DNA of 52,126 nt from Cytophagaceae bacterium (GCA_021151805.1 JAGKWN010000017.1:1-52126), one strand, 5' to 3'; counted from the first letter of the stretch, positions 1 to 7,435 are shown. Notes: a model not told the origin generated them from the sequence alone. Numbers and translations are program-made.

Positions 1-1
1 A

Positions 2-619
2 AATAATAATGATGAAGTTAGTCATCAATGCGATCTTATAATATTTGATTCAATATTAACCCCCAATATCAATTCCAGTAATAATCAACGATTTTTTCCC
101 ATTGAAACTGTTGTCGCTGCTGGGGAAGTTAAGTCAGTAATTAATTCAATAGATGAACTAAAGAAAGCACTTATGAAACTTTCAAATATAAAAATCATGC
201 GGGAACGGATTGTTGAACCATTTGTTAATCAGCAGGTTGTTATGGGATATAAAAAAGAGTTTCACCCCGATATCAATCCATATGACCAATTATGTACCTT
301 TTTAATCTGTGAAAAATTCGGATTTGATATTAAAGATAAATTCCCTTCACCAGAAGATGCTATATTTTATTTATATAATGAATTAGGAGTATCAAGATAC
401 AAACACAACTTTATTCTAAGCATAGAAGATGGGCTATTTTTGTACTTGGATGATATTGGTGTTGTTGGTTATCCTGTTTTTAGTAGGGAGCTACCTGCAA
501 CTTTCATCACATCTAAAGATGATTATCACTTTATAGAATTTATATTATCAATGTTAACAGTTATTGATTTTGTTACTATTTTATCTCCAGATTTAAAACA
601 TTACATAAATAGGAAATAG
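2..619 (+). CDS. DUF6602-type nuclease-like protein, 3' part only
   Basis: The reading frame is open from the left edge, so the true start lies outside the window; the ATG at 173 is internal. The visible part reads CDLIIFD, then about 25 residues later FPIETVVAAGEVKS, then LKKAL. This D...ExK spacing and context match the DUF6602 family, which I recall as having a restriction-endonuclease-like (PD-(D/E)XK) core; the likely catalytic residues are the Asp of CDLIIFD and the Glu/Lys of GEVKS. The C-terminal half (DQLCTFLICEKFGFDI) is consistent with that family. The gene is AT-rich like the retron that follows 61 bp later on the same strand, so the two may form one defence island. Substrate and activity are unknown; the family call is from memory of the motif. 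Confidence 0.6.
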   Translation, partial: NNNDEVSHQCDLIIFDSILTPNINSSNNQRFFPIETVVAAGEVKSVINSIDELKKALMKLSNIKIMRERIVEPFVNQQVVMGYKKEFHPDINPYDQLCTFLICEKFGFDIKDKFPSPEDAIFYLYNELGVSRYKHNFILSIEDGLFLYLDDIGVVGYPVFSRELPATFITSKDDYHFIEFILSMLTVIDFVTILSPDLKHYINRK

Positions 620-680
620 TTGTTGATTTACATAAAAATATTTTAATTTGAAGAATAGATTAAGTAGCTAACTAAGATAT

Positions 681-818
681 AGGTATCTGTATGAATTAAT
701 TGATTTTCGTTGTGTTCCTGCGACGATTATGTGAATGTGAGACCGTCGTGTTTCGTTCTATTGTGTTACGTATTTTGTATTACTGTTACACTTAAAGATG
801 AATATTCTACAGATACCT
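681..818 (+). ncRNA. Candidate retron msr-msd non-coding RNA
   Basis: A perfect 11-bp inverted repeat, AGGTATCTGTA at 681-691 and TACAGATACCT at 808-818, encloses 116 bp and ends 14 bp before the RT start codon at 833. This is the layout of retron a1/a2 repeats flanking msr-msd. Inside are a 7-bp hairpin at 719-725/744-750 (CGACG/CGTCG core plus two G-T pairs) and an imperfect hairpin at 763-770/784-791 (GTGT/ACAC core) that could belong to msd. The expected branch guanosine just after a1 would be the G at 693, but the common AGC context is absent, so the exact branch point is uncertain. The RNA boundaries are inferred from the repeats only. Confidence 0.68.
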
Positions 819-832
819 TTTATAATTTTGTA

Positions 833-2545
833 ATGGAAGAATCATCTGCAATAGAAAGTTTTTTAAAAATTACTTCTAAAAAAAGTTTAGCAATTTATCT
901 TGGAGTAAAATACAAGAGTTTAGCTTACCAGCTCTATAAATTAACTGACAGTGATAAATATGTCGAATTCGAAATTGGAAAAAGAAGCGGAGGTAAGAGA
1001 CATATAATAGCGCCTAATTCAGGGATTAAATTTATTCAAAAAAATCTTGCAAATATTTTACTGCAAATTTATCCTGAGAAAAAATGTGTTCACGGATATT
1101 CTAAAGACAAAAGCATTAAAACTAATGCTTGTGTTCATGTCAATAGAAAACATGTTTTAAATATCGATTTAAATGATTTTTTTCCATCAATAAATTTCGG
1201 AAGGGTAAGAGGGATGTTTAAGTCACATCCTTTTAATTTTAATGATGAAGTCGCTACTGCATTAGCACAAATTTGTTGTTATAAAGGTAGACTGCCACAA
1301 GGAGCTCCCACTTCTCCAATTATATCCAATTTTATTTGCAGAAGATTAGATAATCAGCTATTAATGTTGTCTAAGAGTTTAAAAGTGACCTATTCTAGGT
1401 ATGCTGATGATATTACATTCTCAACAAATATTTTACCTATTCCTGCACAAATTGGAACGATTATTAATAACAATTATTTATTATCTCAGGATATTATAAA
1501 TATTGTTGAGAGTAACGGATTTAGTATAAATGAAAATAAAACAAGGTTCGCCACAAAAAAGCATCGTCAAGAAGTTACAGGATTAGTTGTAAATAAATTT
1601 GTGAATGTTAAAAGAACTTACGTTAGGCATGTTAGAGCCATGTTAAATGCATGGGAGAAATATGGGATTAGTGAAGCAGCTGTAGAACATTTTGGGAAAT
1701 ATAATTATAAAAATAAGTCATCCCAATATATAGAATTGGCATTTCAAAATGAATTGGTTGGAAAAATTGGTTATATAGGTATGATAAGAGGCAAGGATGA
1801 TTTTATATATAAGAAATTATACCAAAGGATTAAAGTTTTAAATCCTGATGTTAAATTATCAGTAATTCAAAAAGAGAGTGAATTAATTGACCTTCCGATT
1901 ATATTTGGAGAAGGTAAAACAGATTGGAAGCATTTGAAAGCTGCTTTAGATTATTTCCATTTAAATGGAAAATATTTGGATATTAATTTTACTTTTAAAA
2001 TGTATGAAGATGGCATGCAAATGAATAATTCGGAATTATTAAAAATATGTCAAAGCACACCAAAAACAAATTTGCATAAAAATAAAATATTGTGTGTATT
2101 TGATAGAGATACGAATGAAATCAATAAAAGCGTTTGTGATGGTAATTTAAATTATAAAAACTGGGGAAATAATGTATATTCAATTTTATTGCCAATACCA
2201 AAACATAGAGTATTTGAAAAAATATGCATAGAACATTATTATAATGATGATGAAATTAAAATCTGTAATGAAAAGGGGTATAGGTTATTTTTAAGTAATG
2301 AGTTCAATAAGGATACAGGAAAACATGAAACAGATGATTTAATATATGTAAATAGAAATTATTTGAATGCTGATTATCCAAGGATTATTGATGACAAAGT
2401 TTTTTCAGGAGATGGTGTCAATAAAGCCTTATCAAAAAAAGCATTTGCCGATTTAATTTTAAATAAAAACCCTGCTTTTGCTAAAATACAATTTGAACAT
2501 TTTGCAGACATATTTGACTTGTTACAGATTATTATGAAAACCTAA
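833..2545 (+). CDS. Retron reverse transcriptase with C-terminal TOPRIM domain (Ec67-like)
   Basis: A retron-type reverse transcriptase that would copy the upstream msr-msd RNA into msDNA. I start at ATG 833 (570 aa), because the longer frame back to 710 runs through the candidate non-coding RNA and gives a cysteine-rich unlikely N-terminus. Visible landmarks: NACVH at residues 98-102 (the retron NAxxH motif), motif A IDLNDFFPSI at 111-120, LPQGAPTSP at 154-162, the catalytic YADD at 190-193, and VTG in EVTGLVVN downstream. After about residue 350 comes a TOPRIM-like domain: EGKTD with Glu360 and Asp364, then FDRD with Asp424 and Asp426. An RT fused to TOPRIM is the architecture of retron Ec67, where the fused domain is thought to be the toxic effector of an anti-phage system. 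The gene is much more AT-rich than the rest of the window, which suggests acquisition. Confidence 0.88.
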   Translation: MEESSAIESFLKITSKKSLAIYLGVKYKSLAYQLYKLTDSDKYVEFEIGKRSGGKRHIIAPNSGIKFIQKNLANILLQIYPEKKCVHGYSKDKSIKTNACVHVNRKHVLNIDLNDFFPSINFGRVRGMFKSHPFNFNDEVATALAQICCYKGRLPQGAPTSPIISNFICRRLDNQLLMLSKSLKVTYSRYADDITFSTNILPIPAQIGTIINNNYLLSQDIINIVESNGFSINENKTRFATKKHRQEVTGLVVNKFVNVKRTYVRHVRAMLNAWEKYGISEAAVEHFGKYNYKNKSSQYIELAFQNELVGKIGYIGMIRGKDDFIYKKLYQRIKVLNPDVKLSVIQKESELIDLPIIFGEGKTDWKHLKAALDYFHLNGKYLDINFTFKMYEDGMQMNNSELLKICQSTPKTNLHKNKILCVFDRDTNEINKSVCDGNLNYKNWGNNVYSILLPIPKHRVFEKICIEHYYNDDEIKICNEKGYRLFLSNEFNKDTGKHETDDLIYVNRNYLNADYPRIIDDKVFSGDGVNKALSKKAFADLILNKNPAFAKIQFEHFADIFDLLQIIMKT

Positions 2546-2759
2546 AACTTAATTGTTTTGGCATAATTTTATTCAGATCTTGGGTTAGTAATTCCGAAGT
2601 CAGATAAGCAGGTTCTGCGTTGCAAATGCAATCCTGATATACTCCACTCACACTCCAGCAAACGATTTTTTAATATTTATAATTGAATACGAATAACAAA
2701 TAAATTTATAGTCATTTGTTTTCTGGTAGTATGACGTTACTCAAACATTACATTTCTTG
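2546..2759. other. Intergenic gap after the retron
   Basis: About 210 bp without a gene. It contains a short inverted sequence around 2622-2632 (TTGCAAATGCAA) that resembles the small hairpins of the dispersed repeats further right. I see no clear terminator for the retron gene and no recognisable promoter for the next gene. Confidence 0.4.
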
Positions 2760-3089
2760 ATGCCCAAACAAACAAAACACCCTATGGAATTTTTAATACA
2801 TATGAGTAAGATTAAGCCAGAGTTTAAACTCAGGAGCATCCAGGCAGAGTCATTATTTGATGCTTTGATGAAAACAACCACACTGGTGCTGACGCTTTGT
2901 GCGGAGGATCTGTTTACGTTTAAAGTGCGACGGCTGCATCAGGATGCCCATACACTGCAGTTTTATTTATCCTTTGACCAGCGTAAGGTAAAGATCCTGT
3001 TGTATGACCCGAAAGTCCATGCCAGCGCCGAGACTGCCATCCGGAAAATTACCGTGGGCACCGGAAAATGGGTGCGCCTCCCAAAATGA
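2760..3089 (+). CDS. Small protein of unknown function (109 aa)
   Basis: I do not recognise this protein. It starts at ATG 2760; a TTG immediately before it could add one residue. It is soluble and mildly basic, without a signal peptide or membrane segment, and reads as a compact alpha/beta protein (ESLFDALMKTTTLVLTL, then LQFYLSFDQRKVKILLYD). Base composition returns to the window average here, unlike the AT-rich retron upstream, so it is probably not part of the retron. A good terminator hairpin starts 14 bp after its stop codon, which supports it as a transcribed gene. It sits alone between the retron and a repeat-rich stretch. Confidence 0.6.
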   Translation: MPKQTKHPMEFLIHMSKIKPEFKLRSIQAESLFDALMKTTTLVLTLCAEDLFTFKVRRLHQDAHTLQFYLSFDQRKVKILLYDPKVHASAETAIRKITVGTGKWVRLPK

Positions 3090-3102
3090 TTATTTCCCAA
3101 AT

Positions 3103-3132
3103 GGACTGTCCAACGGCAGTCCGTTTTTTATT
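3103..3132 (+). terminator. Rho-independent terminator of the 109-aa gene
   Basis: GGACTG at 3103-3108 pairs with CAGTCC at 3117-3122 across an 8-nt loop and is followed by GTTTTTTATT. It lies directly downstream of the stop at 3089. Confidence 0.75.
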
Positions 3133-3564
3133 GCCCGGTATACACCATACCATTTTCTGGCAGGCAAACTGTACAGGTACTTATATAAACATTAGTAAAC
3201 ATTAAACATGTAAACGTTTTAAAAAACATACAGGAATATTATTTAAAAAAATATTCCTGACTAAGATTATATTAAAGTCATTCTGGCTATTTTGAAGCTT
3301 AGTCAGGCCATTTTGGTGGTTGGGCAATGTGATTGGATGGTTGTTATTCGAAAGTGTCTTAAAACGCTTCTTTATGACTTGAGTTTTTAAATTTTAAAAT
3401 TCCGGCTCTCCTGAGGGTAGGCTCCTCCTGGTCTCCGCCTGGTCTCCTCCTAGGGAAAGCCTAGGGTCCTTCGTTGATTACCCTATTTTTGAAAGAAACC
3501 ACAGCAAAACAAGCTGTTTTTATAAACATATGTTAAATAATTTTTGCCGAACAAATAACTTTCA
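3133..3564. other. Gene-poor stretch with a hairpin and CT-rich 11-bp units
   Basis: No gene is visible. A 10-bp hairpin sits at 3231-3240/3250-3259 (CAGGAATATT and its complement). Short AAACATT repeats occur at about 3188-3206. At 3411-3476 the DNA reads as consecutive 11-base units, best seen as CTCCTCCTGGT (3422), CTCCGCCTGGT (3433) and CTCCTCCTAGG (3444), followed by two more degenerate units. Confidence 0.55.
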
Positions 3565-3784
3565 TGTATGAAGTTTGTATGGCTGAAGTATGAGTTAAGT
3601 ATGCGTGAAGTATGAGGACAGTATGGGTATAGTATGAGGACAGTATGGGCATAGTATGACAACAGTATGAGGGTAGTATGAGGGGAGCATACAACTACCC
3701 TGGAAAAACCATAGAAATACTACGCGGCCAGTATGAAGTTAGTATGGAGACAGTATCCATACAGTATGAAAGTCGTATATGGAA
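3565..3784. repeat. Array of twenty 11-bp tandem units (AGTATG + 5 variable bases)
   Basis: GTATG recurs at 3566, 3577, 3588, 3599, 3610, 3621, 3632, 3643, 3654, 3665 and 3676. A GCATA variant follows at 3687, three degenerate units at 3698, 3709 and 3720, then GTATG again at 3731 and 3742, GTATC at 3753, GTATG at 3764 and GTATA at 3775. Every step is exactly 11 bp, and the degenerate middle units keep phase. The first base of the unit is nearly always A; bases 7-11 vary. No start-to-stop frame of plausible protein character crosses it. The unit is far shorter than a CRISPR repeat-spacer and close to one helical turn, so a protein-binding or DNA-bending array is one possibility; replication slippage is another. 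Confidence 0.9.
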
Positions 3785-3792
3785 GAACGGAA

Positions 3793-3915
3793 TTACTTCT
3801 TCGTCGAAACGATCAGTTCCCGCACATCTACATTCAATGATTCAGCAATATTGAACAAGGTTTCCAGAGATGGCTGTACCTCGTTCGTGTAGGATAGTAA
3901 GATCACGAAACAGCA
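3793..3915 (-). pseudogene. 3' remnant of a Xre-type (HTH_3) regulator
   Basis: Read on the minus strand, 3888 down to 3793 encodes TNEVQPSLETLFNIAESL followed by NVDVRELIVSTKK and a stop. This is the typical end of a Cro/CI-like helix-turn-helix protein: the recognition-helix tail, 'PSLETLFNIAESL', and the last strand. Upstream in the same frame only CCFVILLSY is found before a stop at 3916-3918, with no start codon, so the first two thirds of the gene are gone. The break lies just before the metallophosphoesterase gene and beside the 11-bp array, consistent with a past deletion or rearrangement. Confidence 0.7.
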
Positions 3916-3951
3916 CTATAAACAGTACTATAAATAACACGATAAAACAAA

Positions 3952-4710
3952 ATGACCATCCAATACGCATCCGACCTGCACCTGGAATTCTCTCAGAACA
4001 GGGATTTTGTAAAAGCGAATCCGATCGAACCGAAAGGCGAGATCCTGCTGCTGGCAGGGGATGTTGTACCCTTCGCGGTGATGCATAAGCATGCGGACTT
4101 TTTCAGTTATGTATCCGATCACTTTCAACAGACGTATTGGGTGCCGGGTAATCATGAGTACTACAACTCAGACCTGGCAGACAGATGCGGTGTGCTGGAG
4201 GAAAAAATCCGGGATAATGTTTTGCTGGTAAACAATACAACAGCGGTGCATGGTGAAGTGCAGTTTATTTTTTCAACCTTATGGTCGAAGATCAGTCCGG
4301 CACATGCGTGGCAGATCGAACAGGGGATGAGTGATTTTCATGTGATCCGTTACAAAGACCGGTTGTTTTCCGCTGAGCTATTTAATCAGCAGCACGAAGC
4401 GAGCATTGCTTTTGTACAGCAGGCGCTGCAGCAGCAAGCGGCTGCAACAACCGTGGTAGTGAGTCACCACATACCAACGTTTATGCATTATCCGCCGCAA
4501 TACAAAGGCAGTGCGCTGAGTGAGGCGTTCGCGGTGGAATTGTTTCACCTGATTGAAACCGTTGGTCCTGATTACTGGATCTATGGGCATCACCATGGCA
4601 ATGTTCCCGCGTTTGAAATTGGTAAAACCCAACTGCTCACCAATCAGCTGGGTTATGTGAAGTATAACGAACATGAGCTGTTTGACCGGGGCAGGGTGAT
4701 TGTTTTGTAG
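3952..4710 (+). CDS. Calcineurin-like metallophosphoesterase (252 aa)
   Basis: A cytoplasmic phosphoesterase with the full metal-binding set of the family: SDLHLE (Asp8, His10), LLAGDVV (Asp37), VPGNHEYY (Asn67, His68), VVVSHH and YGHHHGN near the end. The length is normal for a single-domain member and there is no signal peptide or membrane segment. The start at 3952 gives MTIQYASDLH, the usual distance from the first motif. The natural substrate cannot be read from the sequence; relatives hydrolyse phosphodiesters such as cyclic nucleotides or act on nucleic acids. It stands alone, with a repeat module immediately downstream. Confidence 0.88.
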   Translation: MTIQYASDLHLEFSQNRDFVKANPIEPKGEILLLAGDVVPFAVMHKHADFFSYVSDHFQQTYWVPGNHEYYNSDLADRCGVLEEKIRDNVLLVNNTTAVHGEVQFIFSTLWSKISPAHAWQIEQGMSDFHVIRYKDRLFSAELFNQQHEASIAFVQQALQQQAAATTVVVSHHIPTFMHYPPQYKGSALSEAFAVELFHLIETVGPDYWIYGHHHGNVPAFEIGKTQLLTNQLGYVKYNEHELFDRGRVIVL

Positions 4711-4742
4711 CGATTGCTATTGTCGTTAGTGATATGTATTAA

Positions 4743-4920
4743 AGGCACAAGTCAAAGACTGGCGCCAGCGGGTATAACACATATGGTCTGTGTGCCACAG
4801 ACCATGGTGAAAATGCTAGCGCCAGCGGTGTCAGCGGTGATATTCATGAAGGATTACAAATCCTTTTTATCTGGCTTCGGTTCGCCGCGGCGAATGCAAA
4901 TTCCGAAGAGCTGTAGATGT
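4743..4920. repeat. Composite hairpin repeat module, copy 1
   Basis: Begins with GGCACAAGTC...GACTGGCGCCAGCG (a form of the CAAGCA/TGCTTG hairpin, here with AGTC/GACT arms), repeats GCGCCAGCGG at about 4820, and continues into GGATTACAAATCC, a linker TTTTTATCTGG, and a large CTTCGG...CCGAAG hairpin. In this copy the large hairpin carries an extra TTCGCCGCGGCGAA palindrome. It ends in GAGCTGTAGATG. It is non-coding and lies between two convergent genes. Confidence 0.8.
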
Positions 4921-4922
4921 TT

Positions 4923-5657
4923 TTAGTTATATAAAGGCTGGCAGTTGGTACAAATAAAACTTCTTCGTTTTTTAACTCCAGTGTATTTTTTAATTATAGG
5001 TGAATTGCATTTTACACATGTTTTTTTTGTGTGTATAAGCCAATGTTTTTTTAATTCATAGTTTCGTTTCCATTCTAAAAATTGAAAACTATATATACGC
5101 GTTTCATCAATAAGTTTATTTAATTTTGAAACCGGTATTTTTTCCACAATGGATTCCGGATGCACACCAACGCGATACAAAATTTCATTCTTAATAATGT
5201 TTCCTACGCCTGCAAAAATATCCTGTTCTAAAAGCGCGTCGCAGATAAGTTTATTGGGTATTGCCTTTAATTTTGTTTTAGCTTTCTTTTTATCCCATTG
5301 GTCATTCATGACATCTGCACTCCAATCATAATAGTCGTTTATGTCGCCTTCAAGATATTTCAACGAGCACGTATAAAAATTTATTTCTCCGTTATTGAAT
5401 GTCAGGTTTAGTCTTATTGCTCTATTGGGCTTTTTTTCATCTATGGTATAACTGCCAAACATCAAAAAATGTACGCGTAGTGTAAGTCCGTTAAAGCATA
5501 TAAGAAAATGCTTTCCCCAGCTTTTAAATTCAATTACTTTTTTATTCAGTAATAGGTCTTGTTTAATTTTAGTGTTTCCGCTGATGGCAATGATTTTTTT
5601 TCCAGTAAATTTTGATACTGCTTCTTTTACCAGGATTATGGAAGGTCCTTCGGGCAT
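4923..5657 (-). CDS. nei: Endonuclease VIII-like DNA glycosylase (Fpg/Nei family)
   Basis: A bifunctional base-excision repair enzyme that removes oxidised bases and nicks the abasic site. The start MPEGPS puts the Schiff-base Pro2 and catalytic Glu3 right behind Met1, which fixes the start codon. Lys49 (SWGKHF) corresponds to the conserved beta-hairpin lysine; AGVGNIIKNEILY is the helix-two-turn-helix DNA-binding motif; and the C-terminus has a four-cysteine zinc finger (CVKC ... CTNCQ) with the basic KKRRSF loop. Length 244 aa is usual, slightly short. MPEGPS and the overall pattern suit the Nei branch better than MutM, but substrate choice is inferred. It is monocistronic and convergent with the phosphoesterase. 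Confidence 0.86.
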   Translation of the reverse strand: MPEGPSIILVKEAVSKFTGKKIIAISGNTKIKQDLLLNKKVIEFKSWGKHFLICFNGLTLRVHFLMFGSYTIDEKKPNRAIRLNLTFNNGEINFYTCSLKYLEGDINDYYDWSADVMNDQWDKKKAKTKLKAIPNKLICDALLEQDIFAGVGNIIKNEILYRVGVHPESIVEKIPVSKLNKLIDETRIYSFQFLEWKRNYELKKHWLIHTKKTCVKCNSPIIKKYTGVKKRRSFICTNCQPLYN

Positions 5658-6026
5658 GTCTTAACAGATTTGTTTTAGTATGTTTTAATTTATTGGTTCT
5701 GCCAGTTTAGTTGTTTGCGCCTTTCTGAATTTTTCGCATCCTAAGGTTTTGATGCGTCGTCCTTTTTTCATTCTAAATGCATTCGGTTTTTCATCCTGAT
5801 CAACCAAAATGCATAGAATTAATGCATGACAACAATTATTGTGTAAAATTAGAATTGTTGTTCAAGTAGATAGTTACATTATTGGGATGAACAATTATAA
5901 GATTGACATGTATTGTGATGTCTTATTGTAAAAATAAATGCATATTTTGCCACAGCGGGAAATATGCATTCACCTAGTCAATAGATGATCTCAACCTATC
6001 GATTAAAAACAATAACGCAGTCTGGG
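5658..6026. other. Intergenic region upstream of nei with short palindromes
   Basis: No gene seen. It holds an 11-bp hairpin at 5937-5947/5960-5970 (AATGCATATTT and its complement) and scattered ATGCAT motifs around 5776, 5809 and 5823. The nei promoter should lie near 5660-5720 on the minus strand, but I cannot place it with confidence. Confidence 0.5.
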
Positions 6027-6477
6027 TCTATTACTAAAGGAGCTTCGCTGCTGTGTATCGTAGGGATTGACTTTACAATGAACAGGGGCGGATGAGTAGA
6101 GAGGTGAATGGATGCGGGTAGTGAAGGTCGGGTGATTAGAAAACCGGATTACAAATCCTTTTATATCTGGCTTCGGAATTGCAAATTCCGAAGGGCGGGG
6201 TCTATTACTCAAGGAACTTCGTTGCTGTGTATCGTAGGGGTTGACTTTACAATGCACAGGGGCGGATGGGTAGAGCGGTGAATGGGATGCGGGTAGTGAA
6301 GGTTGGGTAATTTAAAAACCGGATTACAAATCCTTTTTATCTGGCTTCGGAATTGCAAATTCCGAAGAGCAGGTGTAGAGAGGTGAATGGGATGTGGGTA
6401 GTGAAGGTTGGGTGATTTAAAAACCGGATTACAAATCCTTTTTATCTGGCTTCGGAATTGCAAATTCCGAAGAGCTG
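6027..6477. repeat. Tandem duplication of a 174-bp unit plus a 105-bp partial copy
   Basis: The block starting TCTATTACT at 6027 is repeated from 6201, exactly 174 bp later, and its right-hand part (GTAGAG...) appears a third time from 6375, 105 bp after the second. Each copy ends in the GGATTACAAATCC + CTTCGG...CCGAAG double hairpin (about 6153, 6323 and 6426). Open frames on the minus strand here are translations of the repeat, not genes. A further CAAGCAAATGCTTG hairpin follows at about 6508. Confidence 0.9.
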
Positions 6478-6607
6478 TAGCAGAAGCCAGCACATCAATA
6501 TCAAGGCACAAGCAAATGCTTGCTCCAGCAGATTCTACCAGTGGTTGAAGTAGAAAAATTACAACATTATTTTATTAACGTGCAAACACGTATTAACAAA
6601 GGCAAAG

Positions 6608-6615
6608 TAAATTTG
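6608..6615 (+). promoter_or_regulatory. Possible Bacteroidota -7 box
   Basis: TAAATTTG fits the TAnnTTTG -7 consensus and lies 36 bp before the start of the 60-aa gene. No clean TTTG -33 box is visible. Confidence 0.4.
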
Positions 6616-6650
6616 TATCCGATCAAGTTATAAAAAGATCAGATACAGCT

Positions 6651-6833
6651 ATGAAAAACGTAAAACGCACATTCACACAGGGCGGCTTGCTTTCATTGAA
6701 CCTGCTGCTCATGAGTTCCTGCAACATGAACATGGGAACGGCATACCATTCCGCGGCAGGCGGCTTCAGCTTGTTCGTGGTTTTCATTACAGCCGTTTAC
6801 CTTAGTATTGAGGCTATACCGGATGAGTGGTAA
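6651..6833 (+). CDS. Small predicted lipoprotein or membrane protein (60 aa)
   Basis: I do not recognise a family. The N-terminus has basic residues, a hydrophobic stretch and MSSC with Cys24, which resembles a lipobox of a short lipoprotein; a second hydrophobic segment (FSLFVVFITAVYLSI, residues 39-53) could be a transmembrane helix. A -7-like box lies upstream. It is flanked on both sides by repeat modules. The translation looks like a real envelope peptide rather than a repeat shadow, but at 60 aa the evidence is limited. Confidence 0.5.
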   Translation: MKNVKRTFTQGGLLSLNLLLMSSCNMNMGTAYHSAAGGFSLFVVFITAVYLSIEAIPDEW

Positions 6834-6871
6834 GGGAATTATTCTCTGCTAATAATTTAAAGTGCGGATAA

Positions 6872-7130
6872 CTGCATTTAATCACTTTACAAACAGTTTC
6901 CCTTTCTTACTTTTATGAGGCGCTCTTGTTTACTCTTCTGTTCTTTTGTTCCCGCCTGATGCGGGACAGGCTTTAATACAAAAGAACCAAAAAATCAAGG
7001 CTGATTTCAAATAGGCTAAAATTTTGTTTCATTCCGCGAACGCTACAAAATCGTCCCGGAAAAGGGACTAGTTGTAGCGTTCAAAAAGCTTCATGAACCA
7101 AAATTTCTTAACGCAATTTGAAATGAGGCC
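6872..7130 (+). repeat. Nested-palindrome element, copy 1 (about 259 bp)
   Basis: Contains two strong hairpin systems. The first pairs GTTCTTTTGT (6940-6949) with ACAAAAGAAC (6978-6987) around GCCTG/CAGGC. The second pairs GAACGCTACAA (7038-7048) with TTGTAGCGTTC (7072-7082), encloses GTCCC/GGGAC (7053/7064), and is surrounded by arms related to AAATTTTGGTTCAT/ATGAACCAAAATTT and ATTTCAAAT/ATTTGAAAT. The same element occurs at 11352-11609 and inverted at 20108-20343. It encodes no protein. Confidence 0.9.
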
Positions 7131-7157
7131 AATGGATTTTGAGAGAGTAACTCATTT

Positions 7158-7397
7158 GAATTCCGAAGAGCTACATGTAGATACAAGGCACAAGTAAATG
7201 CTTGCACCAGCGTGAATTACAAAGAGCTGCATGTAGATACAAGACACAATCAAATGCTCGCGCCAGCGTGAGCGGCATCATGTTCAGGAAGAATTACAAA
7301 TTCTTTTTATCTGGCTTCGGAATTGCAAATTCCGAAGAGCCGGGAAATTCCGAAGAGCGGAGAAGGGAAGGCACAAGCAAATGATTGCGCCAGCGTG
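7158..7397. repeat. Composite hairpin repeat modules, clustered copies
   Basis: Alternating pieces of the same module as at 4743: AATTCCGAAGAGCTACATGT (7159), GGCACAAGTAAATGCTTGC (7184), GACACAATCAAATGCTCGC (7243), then AGAATTACAAATTCT plus the full CTTCGGAATT/AATTCCGAAG hairpin (7291-7340) and a last GGCACAAGCAAATGATTGC (7371). The first hairpin arms are GAATT/AATTC here, against GGATT/AATCC in other copies, a paired change that keeps the stem. Confidence 0.85.
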
Positions 7398-7435
7398 AAG
7401 TAGTGTAAGTGCTTTCACAGCACCATGCAGGCAGG

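Noticed and set aside
710..832. N-terminal extension of the reverse transcriptase to an ATG at 710
   Set aside because: It runs through the 681-818 inverted-repeat region, gives a Cys-rich unlikely peptide, and the RT domain starts naturally at Met 833.
3004..3195. 63-aa plus-strand frame overlapping the 109-aa gene
   Set aside because: Lies over the terminator hairpin at 3103-3132 and overlaps the better frame.
3565..3784. CRISPR array
   Set aside because: Unit of 11 bp with 5-bp variable part is far below repeat-spacer size, and no cas gene is present.
6003..6511. Minus-strand frames of 84 and 100 codons
   Set aside because: They are translations of the tandem 174-bp repeat and end in its hairpins; no start or protein-like composition.
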